Positions 24,051-37,900 of a stretch of 64,000 nt of DNA are shown piece after piece. The stretch comes from Megaleporinus macrocephalus (taxonomy: Eukaryota > Chordata > Actinopteri > Characiformes > Anostomidae). Position 1 is the stretch's first letter; each line of letters begins with the position of its first letter. The DNA lies in NCBI GenBank assembly GCA_021613375.1, contig CM038702.1:25640349-25704348 (forward strand). The letters are read 5' to 3'. The translations under genes and the position numbers were made by a program. The notes under the pieces are model-generated. The model was not told where the DNA came from. It saw only the letters and a program-made list of their open reading frames with translations, and made no database searches.

Positions 24051-27000
24051 TATTGCGATGACCTAAAAACTTGTAGTGAGGCGAATGATACAGATATAGT
24101 GAAAAACATGCTGTTATCACGTATAAGAAATGGTTAGAATGCATTTCAGACAAAATAATATCTAAGCACAGAGTACATACTTAAACAAAGAGAATCCAGG
24201 AGCTGTTAGGGAGAATTTTGATGGGAAAAGTAGCTTTCCAAACACTCTGAATAAATCAATAGAGTAGTCAGGAGGTCAAATTCAAATCCATCATTTCCAT
24301 CTGACCTTCAGAAGCAGGAGAGCAGTGTGTGTTCGGTATTGATGCAGATTGATTGTGTTTTCAACAAAGAGAAATGCAGCTGACGCCTACATAGGTCAGA
24401 GAGGAGAGAGAGGAACTGTCAGAATAGAGCGACGCAGGAAAAGCAGAAACAGGGAGGGGAGGGGATACAGAGACAGTGCAGTTATTTCAGTTTTTTGTTG
24501 GAGAAATAAGCCCCAGCTGATAAACAGTTACCTCTCACTTCTTTCCAGTCTTAGTAAACGTGTTGAAAATGTTTGAAAATGTCAAACTGCCTACATTAGT
24601 GGTTTATTGACCTCAGATCTACATAACTAGTCCGGAAGGCTGCGTCTCAAGACTTTGTTTCTCTTACAAACTAAGGTATCCTTGTTGATTACAGAAATTA
24701 ATACCTACTGTGAGCAAAATGAGCTAAAGCAACAACACAGTTTAAAATTCCTATCTCCCTTCAAGACAAGGAGTAAAGTAGAGGTATGACAGCGGTGAAG
24801 AATTTGTGTATTTAAGCAATAACTTATATTTAAAAAGCTATTTTTTTTTATTTGCTCAGCAAAACACTTTATTTTTTTAATACTTTATACTGTGTTTATG
24901 CTTATTTACATCTGGTATAATGAGGTATGGTGTTCTTACTGGTGAAAATACATGTGTTGCTAAAATAAAGGGTTTTAAACAATGGGCTTAGGTGCCTAGG
25001 ACTCTTGCACAGCATTTTGATCAAATAATGCATAATAATGCATGCCTCCAAAACGGTGGGGGAGGGGGTTTTGTGGTTCCTGCTTCATATTTCAACCAGT
25101 GGCCTGTCACCTCCTTTATAATGCCTCTGACAGCTCTCACATCATTTAGTCCCTAATTCAATTATTCCAGTATCCCAGCCCAGAATAAGCCCCCCAATTT
25201 ATCCCACCTGTCTGATAAATGTCAGAGCACAGAGAGAACCTTTCCTTTTAGGACCAGACAATCTATGCAGTCTGCTCAACCATACATTAAAAAATAAGCT
25301 ATTACTGTGTGTTCATTGTCAGCTGATACTGAAAGATATTTACTATGCACACAATTAGATTGCAATGAAAGTCAGATAAAAGTCCTGCAGTTTTCTAGAA
25401 ATGTCTAATTCTTACTAATTTAATTCACTGTGCAGCTCATTACATTTATTTTAAAAATGCACTACCTTTTTGGTTTAAAATATGCAAACATTAACCAACG
25501 TTATCAACAGAATGTGAAGAAATAACTGTTTTCACAATTTGTCAAGGATATCAGTGTATGATGTACGAGAGATATGTACTGAATTTAGCTTGCTGACCAG
25601 CTAGACCCAGTCTGCCCTGTCTGTAACACCACTTTATAGCTTACTGTAGCGTCAAGTTGAATCAGTCCAAAATAAGAGGATGAAGTAATTGCACAGACCC
25701 TGATGGTATATGCTAATCTCCACTCAGTCATGTTGCTGCTCCCATTTATGTTATTTAAGGACAGGTAGCCAATAAAATTTTACCACTGGTGCCACCTCTT
25801 GGCAACAAAACACATTCAGCTGTAAATAAAATGATATAAATACAAAAAACAAGAGTCACATTGGCGTTGCTTTCCACCGCTGGAGACGTTCTTGGTGAAT
25901 TAAGGGTTGAAGTTTGATGCTGAACTCACAGCATTTCTTCTAGAATAGTTAACAAACAGCTGTTAATGCTAAAAAACTTTCTGGTGCTATCATGGTGATA
26001 TCATCTTGATGGTGATGTCATCTTACAATTGCTTCATTAAAGAGAGCTGAGAAAAGCTGAGAAAAGCTCAAGCACTGCACGCTGGCTTGTTAGGCCTGGT
26101 ATGGACGGTGGACAGAGGCTGAAGTCTTCCCTGGCATTACTATAATAACTAAGGAAGCTTCTGAACTCCTGCCATTGAAAATATGTGGCTAAAAATAGTA
26201 CAAATGGTTTCAACAGTTAAAAAAAGACCTACAGCAGTGTTTTGTAATCATTTGATTACAGCGAACATGATAAATAACCATTTAGAAATCTGTCCCTCTC
26301 CTGCAATGGTCAGTATTAACTCACCTTCTCTGTAGCCATAGTTATTAAAATGACAAAATAAATCACACTTATCAGTGACAATAAGCAAAACCTAACAAGA
26401 AAATAATTGTTAATGCTCTCTGTTTTAGAGGTACATTATGTACCTCTTTATGTGACTTTTTTGTTAGCTTCTTTTTACTGTCAATGAAAGATTTTCTTCT
26501 TTTTGCATTACTAACAAAAGACTTTTTTGCATCTAAGTATATGTATTATGTCTAGTATGATACTCACAAACTGACTGACAGATTGAGCAATGTTATTGTG
26601 TATTTTTCATTTTGTTTTATGTATCAGTTACTTAGTTGGTACTGTAACTGACAATGTTCTTTTTCTGCTGCAAAAAACTAAAAATTATTAAAGGACAAAG
26701 TAATAAACAGAGAAAAAGAATGAGAAAGAGAGTGCCTGAGGCTCTTCAATCTTTTCTTTAGCTCAATAGTGAATTTTTGTGCTCTAACTCAGTTGGCACC
26801 ACAAATGTCCAGACACATGCCTGCAGAGACACACACACATGCAGGCACACAATGGTAATTTGCCTATTTCGGCTTGGACAAGCCTGGGGTTTGTAGTGAA
26901 CTAGAACTCCCTCTAGCTATGAGATATAATGTGTATGTGTATGTGTGTATGTGCTGTTTTTTCCATTAGTCCATTTTTTCACATATCTAATGTCCATAAA

Positions 27001-27504
27001 AACAGGCTCGGGTGGAAAATCAATACAGCTGCTCGGAAAAAGAATGATTCAACCCCATCAGTGCAAGTTTTCACTGATACTCATGCTTCTCGCCACTCAT
27101 TCACACTTAACACTGACCCATTCTTGACCTTGTCATGACCACTCACTGACCCTATTCTGGCCTTATGACCCAGACAGAACCTTGTGAGCTGCCGTTGGCT
27201 GTCGTCGGCTAAAGGGAGAAGCCAATTACCCTTAAGCTGGTTTTGCACTGCAAAATAATGACGCAGATAGTGGCAGCTTGCTCAATAACATAATAATTAT
27301 CATGCAGCATTTCTGTGTGGCTTGACAGTTCTGAAAATCACATACAACACATTTACTATTTAATTTTTTATGGTGTTTCCAACCATTTAGCACAATTAGG
27401 GACTATTAAATGTATTTATTTACCCGCCTAACATCATCACTGTCAGAACCAAACTTCACAAACATTCTTCATATATGATGAAAGTGAAGGCAAATGTAAA
27501 ATTT

Positions 27505-27575
27505 AACTTTAAGACATTTCTGTTGGTCTATTTATCATAACATGTTTAGATAATGTAAAGAACAGTCAGTTTTTA
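27505..27575 (+). repeat. Short dispersed repeat (TTTCTATTGGTCCATTCAT family), copy 3
   Basis: GACATTTCTGTTGGTCTATTT, ATCATAACATG and GTAAAGAACAGTCAG. The most diverged of the three copies. Confidence 0.5.
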
Positions 27576-28224
27576 AAACTTAAAAAAGATACAAATGGGG
27601 ATGAGAATGTATTGTAATGTCTTGACAGTGGCAAAAAAAATCTGTAATGGGTTATATTGCATACTTAATTATTTCTATATTTTGTCATTCACATCATGTC
27701 AATAGAAGAGAGCTTAATGACCTCAGTAGCAAAAAATTATTATGGCATGCATGCAACACAGACAGCACCTCTGACCATCATTCAAAGTTACTGTTCAAAA
27801 AATTACAATGGACATCATTTTCAATTGCTGTTTTCTTAAACCAGGGCTTTCAGGTGTCTAAATGGAAAACACTATTTCCTAACAAGCATCGCACTCTGTG
27901 GATTTCTGTCATTGGCAACTGCAATTGTGGCATTATCTGGTGTGGTGGCATAGCATTGTAATCAGCACAGTGCTTCAGGACAGGCACAGTCAAACTACCA
28001 AAGCGGAAAAAGTGCTGTCTTCAAACAGATATTACTGCTCTAAAGTTATTGTAATATTCGACATTTGTGTGAGATTTACGATAAAATGAAAGAAGACAAC
28101 AAACTACAATCACAATGTTTACTAGACAGCACTAATTATTTACCAGTTAAAGATGAAGGCACTATAAGAGAATTATATAATTTTTTTATTAATAAAAATA
28201 TGTTTAATAATTTGTATCATGAGT

Positions 28225-28395
28225 ACTGCAAGAAGTTTGATTCCCCAGACAGGCAACCAGGGTTTATGTGTGGAGTTTGCATGTGTCTGCATGTGTTTCC
28301 TCCCTTCCGCCCGATGAGCACTGGGAACTCCAGCAACCCCCTACGACTCAGAAGGATAAAATGTTCAGCAGATGAATTAATGAAATTCCTTTGTA
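28225..28395 (+). repeat. SINE-like repeat fragment
   Basis: It starts AGTTTGATTCCCCAGACAGG, a B-box-like motif, and continues GTGTGGAGTTTGCATGTGTC, TTTCCTCCC, CGACTCAGAAGGATAAA and ATGTTCAGCAGATGAATTAA. This is the usual order in a common fish interspersed repeat that ends in GGATAA...GATGAATGAA. Diverged and missing its head. Confidence 0.6.
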
Positions 28396-29261
28396 GAATG
28401 ATTAGAACTCCAATACTTTGCTTGTAAAAAGTTTTTAGTTGAGCAAGCCATAATTAGGATCCTAACACTTCCACAAATTCTGTTTTATGCTGTCAAGACA
28501 GTTTCAGCAGTTTCAACATAGCTGTTATGCAGTTTTGCATATTTTAAGCAATTATAATCTCACAGTATTAAGCCAGTCTTAGTAGCCCCAGTTCATTGAA
28601 TATTAACAATAAAATGAGTTTTTTTCTCACTGAAATAATTAATCAGTTCCCCGAAACATAAAGAGAATTTCTGTGGAGTTGTAAACTTTCAATCCACACC
28701 AGATTTATGTTAGTAAATAATAGGAGGAGGATATTTTATTATAATCTCAATTTGATTAAAAGTTTCTGCTATGTATCCAGGCTTGTTGTGCGTAATGAAA
28801 AACCACCATACTGCAGGAAGTCCCCCAAATCTGGGTCAATCTCTGACTCTTTATTGTCCAGATTTTAATCTTACCTGTGTAATTGCAGTAAGACTTGATT
28901 TCAGTATCTGAGAGACAAATCAAATCACTGTCTGGGACCTTGCAGCACTGAGGCCTTGGCAGAGGCCGTACGGCTCTAAACCTTGGGCTGATCTCCGTGG
29001 CGAAGAATCTGGAGAATGTTTTACCTTGGCCACGGCCGCATCCGAGCAAAAGCTGGGTTTGATTTTTCCGCTCACACGTGGAGGACTGCGATTAAGATTA
29101 AAATCAGAAAGCGGGACGGGACTTTTTCGAGGGCCCAGAAGCATGCCGAGAATTCCCATTAAAATGTTTGAAGGCTGAACCTTCCTCTGCAGTACAGGGC
29201 AAAGCAAACCTCAGGAACAATAAACTGTATGATTCAGCTTTAAGTTCAGACTCAAACCTCA

Positions 29262-29500
29262 GCATACACACACACAGTAACCAGGTGTATTTAGCACTTT
29301 GCGGGGACCAAATCCACCAAGATGTTTTGAATTTGAAGAACAGTCATTGTTGTGGGTACAGTTTGTTTGTGGAAAGAAAAAAAAACATTCTTGCCATGTT
29401 CTTTTCATTTCTGACATTAAAACAAACAGAATAAATGTCAAAAGTGCAGCATCGAACCTGGCAATACTGAACATTATATAGTTGTGGGGACATAATTTAG
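29262..29500 (+). repeat. CA-run / TTTGCGGGGACC repeat
   Basis: ACACACACACAG, then TTTGCGGGGACCAAATCC and near the end GTTGTGGGGACATAATTT. It shares its head with 55387-55480 and with flanks of the telomere-like array at 51.9 and 53.25 kb. Confidence 0.5.
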
Positions 29501-29938
29501 AATTCACCAAAAAACTGTAGCTGTTATTAAAAAATGGTAAAATAGTCAGAAATGATGGGCCTTCACTATGGATGATCATATTTAGTAGCCTGTCATGGTG
29601 AAACTATTCACACACTCTACATTTCTACAGGAAGACTTACACAACAAACAACATCACACAATGAGTGCTATTTTAGAACATCAGCCCAATACAGAATCCC
29701 GGTATCAGATCAGTTCCATCTCTATCCAATACTCCAGTGCTGCTCCTGAAGAGCTACCTTCCTGCAGGTTTTAGCTCCCACACCAATCAACCCCACCTGA
29801 TCCATCTCATTTTTGCCTACAGACGACCTTAATTAGCTAAACGAGACATGTTTGATTTGGGTTGAAGGTGAAACCTGCAGGACGGTAGACCTCCAGGAGC
29901 ATTGGCGACCACTGCAATACACCCTAGCATAGCAGCAG

Positions 29939-29970
29939 TAACACACACACACACACACACAAAAAAAAAA
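29939..29970. repeat. (CA)n then A10 run
   Basis: About ten CA units, then an A run. Confidence 0.9.
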
Positions 29971-31429
29971 GTGTGTATCCGCTGTAAGTCGAGTATGCCT
30001 GCCAACAGCCATGCCAGCATATTAGTTACATCCAATTTCCCTCTCAGAACCGCAACCACAGGTTTCAACCCAGATATGATCATAATGCTGCTAACACTGC
30101 AGCACTGCATCAGCACTATCAAAATAAACTCCTCTCTTGTCACTCAATGCATCAACATTCATTTTATTCCATCAACACTAACATACAGCTCAAGACACCC
30201 AAAACTCACTACGAGCAACCTCTAACTATCAGATCATATTTTCCATTACATATTTTCATTTTATGTGGCCAAAAAATATATATATATAATATTATTATAA
30301 TTCATTATAATCCATTATAACATTCCATAATCAATGCTGCTGAATCATCACCTCCGGGCTGATGCATCACAATACATGTTTACAACAAATAGGCTAGCTT
30401 GTTTGGATCAAATGAAGAAAAGCTATAAAAGCTTAGCTTTTCCTGGCCTCGCATGCAAGATATGCTCTAAAGTGGCAAATTGTGAAACCCTAAATGTGTG
30501 CTTGTGTCCCTCAACTGTAAAGGGATGCCAAGAATGCTATACATTTCTGGTGGAAGCCAAACCCAAAACAACCCGCTCATCAGAGAAAACAACAAGCATG
30601 ATGGCTGAAAAATGTTTGACCCCAGTCTCAAAAACCCACTCCCCAGTGTCTGGGAAGGGTGTCTTCTTTCACTGCCCTGCCTTTAATTGTTATTGCATGT
30701 GAATTAAATTAGATGCGTTGGGGAATGTATTTACAGAGGTGATTCAATTTGCAGTTGATGACGCCTAAAGAAAGGTGATGAGCGGGGTTAATGCAATTAC
30801 CTCTTACTATTTTATGTAAATCAAGCCAAGCTAAATAACATTGGTGTTATCTGTGTACTACCTTCCAAAAAATACAGTAATGTATCACTTTGCTAATGAC
30901 TTGCTTCCCCTTGGAGCAATTATGACACAAGTGGGCTAAATATGACTGGCTAGACTAAATACTGGGCAAAATAAAATACAACAATTATATGAAAACATCT
31001 GGTCTTTCTTTGACTTGTTCTTTGTTGCTCATATTCTATTTTGTACCATATATAGGCCTTTATTTATTATATCATGCTTTGCTCAGATGTATAGCCTCGT
31101 TCTGCAGTTTATTTTTCCAGTCAGGCTGCAGTGGTTTCACCTCTGTCAGAGTTTATTATTGTGTTTGGTTCATCATGACACTGCATTAGCTGGTGAGGAC
31201 ATGAAGTCAGTGGCATAGGAAGGGGAAATCTGGAATATAGCAACGGATTTTTATGTGGCATGAGTGTTCGTGTCTGGCACTGTGAACTCTTACTGACCTA
31301 GAGTCAAATCACATAAGTAAACCATTTGAAAACTTGGCTGTTGTAAGCTTGACAGCTTTGTCTTTTCTAAGTTTACATTCACAGTTAACTTACCAGAAAC
31401 GCCTATAATGTACTTCCACTCACTTTACG

Positions 31430-31948
31430 TACAAACCCAATTCCAAAAGTTGGGGCACTGTGTAAAATGTAAATAAAAACAGAATGCAATGATTTGTTAA
31501 AAGTAAGACATTTTAACATTTTATTAAAAATGTTAACTTGATGCCTATATTTCTAAGAAAATTGGCACAGGGCCAACAAAAGGCTGGAAAAGTAAGTCAT
31601 GGTAATGAAAAACATCTGTAGGTGCAATTTCACATGACTGGGTCTAAAAACTGTGTGACAGTTTCAGAATTACATTCTAATGAAGACTTTGGATATCCCA
31701 CCAGCAACAGTATATAATAATATCATCAAATCTAAAGATTCAGAGAATCCCTGTAGGCAAGAGACAAGGTCGATGGTCAATATTAGATGTGTGTGATTTA
31801 AATCTAAATCATTTTTAAAATCTAATATTTGTTCTATGTTCTATTGTGAATAAAATATGGGTCTATGAGATTGCAAATTATTGCATACGGTTATAAAATT
31901 TTAAACAGCTTCCAAACTTCTTTTCTTAATTTGGAATTTGGGGTAGTA
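31430..31948. mobile_element. Non-autonomous DNA transposon with terminal inverted repeats
   Basis: The left end reads TACAAACCCAATTCC; the right end reads GGAATTTGGGGTAGTA, its imperfect inverse. Inside the left end is AAATAAAAACAGAATGCAATG, and just inside the right end a degenerate inverse of the same region (AAATTATTGCAT). A central stretch (ATAATATCATCAAATCTAAAG, then ATTCAGAGAATCC) matches part of a longer autonomous fish family that I recall with the same termini. It has no coding capacity, so it is a deletion derivative of about 519 bases. The superfamily is not certain. Confidence 0.75.
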
Positions 31949-34900
31949 AATTTGGAGAATGGTAGTACAACATATATATAAATATGGCTGAACAAATATA
32001 TGACCTTAAAAACATAAAAAAAATAAATTTAACCCAATGAAAAATTGCACAATAAAACTCTAAAACATACTGTCAAAAAATAAATCATAATGTGATGTAG
32101 TTTTGAATAATACAGCTACACTGTTAGTATCGAGTATAGTTTTATGTTGTGCACTCAAGGTTTTAGAATGAAAGGGAAAAAAGCATTTGATTGATAGATT
32201 TGGCTGAAAGTTCACCAGCTTCAACTGTTTTAACATTGTTAGCTAGGTAGGTTAACACTGTAGGCTAAACCACTAGCTACAGCAGCAGGCAGAAAATGAT
32301 CTAAATGATTTACCACCAATATTTTACCTTTTAAATCGCCATCCTTTTAAATGTGACACCAGTTTCATGTCAGGAACAAAAACTGTCATAATATGTTGCA
32401 GTAAGCTATATCATTAAAGTCAAGCTATGCACATGTCAAAGTCACTTTTAGATTAAGAGTTATATTCCTATCACCCAGGAATATCTAGCTAAGAGCAGCA
32501 CTATGGTCAGAATCTGACCCTTGTTGAATGATGACTATGACAGACAGGATACGGTCTCTAACTCTACATCAGAAAGGTAATATGTTTCTGCTGAAGTTCC
32601 TAGAAGGTGTATTTCATTACAGACATTTAGGATTTGTAAGATGGGGAGCACCATAATTTTAGTGTTTTATAGCTGTTGGAAACAAAGAATTGAAGCATCC
32701 TACGCATTCTCTGCAGGTGCTGACCCACCTGACACCTCTTCAATTTACTCCTCCTCCTTTTCCCATCATCACACTCTCTTTTTATGAGCTAGAGGAAATC
32801 TCGCAGCCTCGTGCCTTTCCACAGTAGGGGCTCTAGACTACATCGAATCACCTGCTGTCTTCAAGTTGCTGCACCATTCCCTCTACGTCTCTTTCATCGT
32901 TTGAGCTGGAGAGGATCCAGGAGCTCCTAATGCTTTCCACTGAATATCGTTTCAGACACGGTTTTATGGACGAGAGTTCCCAGCCCGATTCATAGATCTC
33001 TAATTCTGAGGAAAGTATACTGCCTTCCACAGCTGAGGAGATATATGACACAAGTCTGCTCCAGCGTTGTGATTTCTCACCGTCAAAGCAAGACCAATTT
33101 AAGCAAGACCGCAATCCCAAGAGCATCACTGACAGAACAGCATGTCCTTAAATTATGGTTAAAACCAAACCAGAACATGAAAAATTGCATCCAATGACAC
33201 TGCAATCAAGAGATGTATCTCCATTACCCATACTGCATTCAACCAATCTAATCTCCAACAGACGTGCTGATGTGGCTACTGACACTGCATGACACACTGT
33301 TATCTATAACGGCTTCCAGATGGTTGCTACTGTTTATAGCAATGCTCCATCCTTTTGTCTATTTTTACAGGTCAGATTCAGCATCATGGACTTTGCAGCA
33401 TGTCTTTAAAACTGGTTTAAACTAAATTCAATATATGAAAAATTGTCAGTTCCATCTGTCAGAACACTCACCCACCCAAGACCCTGAGTGTAACCAGCAT
33501 GTGTTTTTCGATTATCCTCACTCAAGTGAAACACAGCAAACGTCAAGACAAGAGACAAATCACATCTCTAAACATCTCGAGAAGAAATTTCGCAATAAGA
33601 TTCATTCATTACATCTCCTCTCTTCCATGACGTGTTCTGGAGCTTTCGCTCAGCCTTTAAAGACTTCTCCAGACCACAGTTTAAAGAAATAGTTCAGCAA
33701 AAGTTAAATATACACAGTTTTCCCCTTAAATTTAACAACATTTAAACAACAATTTTATTCCTGCTTCGCAGTCTGACTGAGTCTGTGCTTGTAAGCTTTA
33801 ATCTGAAGATTTTGGGGCAGTGTGAGTCAACAGCTGCAATGAAGAATTGAGTAGCGTGCAAGGGTTGGGACTCCCGCGTGCTCACAGTTCAGACTAATAT
33901 GAAAATATTACACTTTTTTCAACCCAAATCTAGTAGTGTATACTCGTAGTGTGTGTCGTATATTAAGTTTAAGGCACAAGCACAAATATGTTTACCTGTT
34001 GCTTTTTTACTGAGTCAGTGTCACGGGCTGGGTGGAAACAGAATACATACAGCATTACGTAATCAGCATACAACAAAGACAACACCTACCTTAAACAAGA
34101 CACTAATCAGATTACAGTTACATTACAAAACCAGGTTTGGTGGGGCTGCTGCTGCTAGGAGAGGACAGTAGTTTAGAGTGTTTTACTGATCTCTCTTTAA
34201 TTTTCCGAAATGACCCCAAAATAGCCCAAATCAAACTTCACCAAGCAAACATTTACAGCAGCTTTTTGCGACAGGCCGTGCACCTCACTACAGTGGCATA
34301 TAGACTAGCATTAGACTAGCACAGTTGGTTTATTTAACTTACTAAAAACCCAACCAGACAGAAAAGGCATCGCCTTGCATGAGGTACCTCTAGGATAATT
34401 TATTTTCATTGTCCTTCAGCCATCAACAAAATGCTGTGAATGTTTAGTCATGAACTTGAGGAAATCAAGCTCTGTTTTAGCTGATAGCTTAATCTTTAGA
34501 TCACAAAAAGAAGGGGATGTGCTTATTGGCCAGCTACTTGCTCAGATTTACTCTTTCCACCTTGTTCATTTCCTTTTCCTTTGTTTCCATTTTCGATTCA
34601 TTACTTTTCCACACTAGCATGCTGTACCTGAAGTAATCTAAATCTTAATTCTACTTATCTATTTATTACTGAACAACAGCAGATTTTTTTTAAAAAAATG
34701 GTTCATTATGGGAGAATTATGAGTAACTGTTTTCCATCTATAGTTTTGCATGTTTGGTATTCCTATGATATTTTGTCTTCCAGTTAACTAGATGACTAAT
34801 AGAATTACTGATTATTGCCATATTTGTAGTCTTACCAATGGGCAAAAATGAATTGAATGTATCTGCTGTAATGAGTTTATAGTTTGATCAGAATTAATAA

Positions 34901-37900
34901 ACAGACCACACTGTATGAAGTGAGTGTGTGAGTGTTCTCTTAAATATGTAATAGTGGCAATAAATGGGTACTTTTATAATACAGTAAGAGTACTGTAAAT
35001 AAACAACAAGCAAATTAGTGGAATACAAATAATATTAAGTTTTAGCATCATACGCTTTGCAGCAGACAACAAAACAGCAGATCAGTCGCATCTTTCAGCA
35101 TCTCCAAAGTGGAAGCTGGCAAAGACAAAGCCATCACCTTGAGGGAATTCAGCACAGGTATTCCTTCACTACAACTCCCTTCTTCCACTGATTGTTCTGG
35201 AGATGTCCGTCTGCTCCTTAAAGACTTCTGCAGACCACAGGACAGCCAGAACAGAGAGACAAATCAAGTCCACATCTGGCCATTCAATCACAGACTGTGT
35301 TAGTCTGATCTGAAAGCAGCTGTTTCTCTGCAACAGCCATATATTTGTTTAAAGCTGTTAAAGCTTAAGATTTTGACAGAGGTAGCATTACTAAGTCAGG
35401 AGGAAAAAAAGTATTGTGTGTTTGTGTGCTGCTGCGAATCACCCTGTAAATCCTGTTAATAATCATTTAAAAGCCAGATTAATTTCCATTTTGTGCACCG
35501 GCTTAAATATTATATCATACTATTGATTTTAGCTCTGTCACACACTTGGTCATAAATGATCTATTTGTAATTTATGTTATGATTCAAGTGTAATGCTACT
35601 CGGCATCATTAGCTTTTGTTACACGCTAGCTGCATAAGCCTATTTGCCCCATTTAGCTCCAAAGTGAAAATTGTGTGAATCAGATTTTTTATCAAACAAT
35701 TTTTTTCAGCCAAAAAAGTGCAAATTGAGTCCACATAGCTGTTAAATAACAACTGTTTTAAGAAGTCTGCTTTAACAGCAGGTTTTACTTTGCACAGGTT
35801 GTGGTGTCCAAAAATATCTGCACTGATTCAGCACTAGCTTTCCTCTCACCATCTATTGAGCTTTAACAGGCTGTCATCAACGTGACCTTTGACTAAGTAG
35901 GGCCTCCAGATTAGCAGGAAAGGAAGAGGGTAACTTGGTGCTTTTCAACAACCAACATGGAACTCTGGCCAGTCTTTGTTATTTTTTTTTTTCCTCCAAG
36001 CTGCCAAACTCCTAGCAGCATCCTTTCTGTTGATACAGGAGCCACTAACCCAAACCACCAGTGCGAGAAGAGACAAAGATAAAATAAGTGACAAAAGAGG
36101 AGGAAATGAAGAATAAAATTAAAAAAGGAGCGAGGATCAGGGAGAGGGGATGAGGGAGAAGGAAAGTTGTGATGACCAGAAAGGCACATTATTAATGTGC
36201 AAAACAGTAAAAATAAATAAAGGAATTAAATGTTTCAACAGCAACAACAACTCAATATAAAAATAGTCTAATAGTCTGCTGGTAATTCTCTTTCCAGTCA
36301 CTATAAATGTGATTTTACAATCTTCTTTCTTTTTTTTAAATACCAGCACAACTGTAAATGTCAAAAACTGTCATTTTTGTTAATTGTTCAGTTATTCAGC
36401 TGAGAGAGCTTCTTTGCTGACTGGGAAATTACTTATGAACAGGAACATCTGTTTATGTGAACATTTGATGGGTTCAGATTTTGACAGTACTAAAAATAAA
36501 TACATGCAAAGCAAACAAATGAAACAAAGAAAGGGCTACACCAACAGGAAGATTTTACCTGTAATAAAGTAGGACCTGGAGCATCTAACATGCTGTAATT
36601 ATATCTAGTAAACTATAGAGTGTTAAGGTTATTGAAATCTAACATTGTCATAGCAACATCTTGTTTAGTCAAAATAAAAATTTCCTCAGAACAGATCAGA
36701 TGGTATTGATATGAAATGTTAGTAGTCAGTTAAGCTAAAGCCATAAAAGCTTATGTAGCTAGCTAAGCAGTCAACATTGCTAGATTTTAGTGGTTAGGTC
36801 TGTCTTTAGTGCATCAGTGCAAGCCATACAGTCCTTTTTTCCGCAATGACTATCTCTGCGTTTCACGAGTGATGTGGCAATGACCGCTCACACAAACACC
36901 ATTCATACACAGTGTCTGTGCCGTGGAGCTGTTCAGCAGACCCACATGGTAAAAAAGATGGGTTTAAAAGCAGTGTCTAGCAGAGTGGTTTCTCTGACAT
37001 GTGAGCTGCTCTGTCAGGAACATATGTTGGAAAAGTCTATGGACTAGTATCACCTAATTTAATACATATAAGGCTAACTTAGCTAGCTAGCTAACCAGCC
37101 AACACAGTTGTTTGTGTGTCAAGTTAAACTTAGGTAGTACATTTAATGGAAGCCTTACTTTCTATCTACAGTACAGTTTACCTATTCTTACATTTTACAT
37201 TGTGGATGATGAATGTAGGCAATTATGCTCTGGGCTAGTAAGGAATGAACTTGTTAGCTCTATCATTGGGCTATCTAGCTTGCTACAAGAACCACCAAAC
37301 CGTCATCAAGGCTATAATGACTGTGTATATCTTAAACATGATAAGAAGTTAGGACAGTTCAGACTTAAGATGAAAAGTCAGGGTCATTACCTGTACTCCT
37401 GAACATAACAGTTCATGATGATGATTGTTTTCAGGAGTTCATACCAATAAGCAAACACTAATTAATGCAAGAGGCAGACAAAATCAGCCATCTAAACACA
37501 ACACACACTATTATCAGTGCATCAATATTTAAAGTAAATTTCTTTGGCAGTAACTGCGCTGTGTTAATGCATCTCTCCTAGAACTCTGGACATGGATCAA
37601 AGCAAACTCAACGCTGTGGGTTCTGTGAAGGGGGAGGTCGATCTGGCAAAGTGTGCAACAGTGTGCTTACATTCCCCCTTCATCACTTCCAATTCACCCA
37701 GCCATCCATGTCGGCGTAGCCTTTTATAAAGGGCACCATCAAAACCTGGTTCTCTTGAAGCTGAGCTCAGGGTCTGTAACTTTCCATGCTAGTTAAAATT
37801 TAACAGAATTTTCTTTCTTGAAGTTGGTACAACTTAAGTCAGCATACGGATATAAATACATGCATTTCACATACTAATACTGTTGAACTCTTTTAGACCA

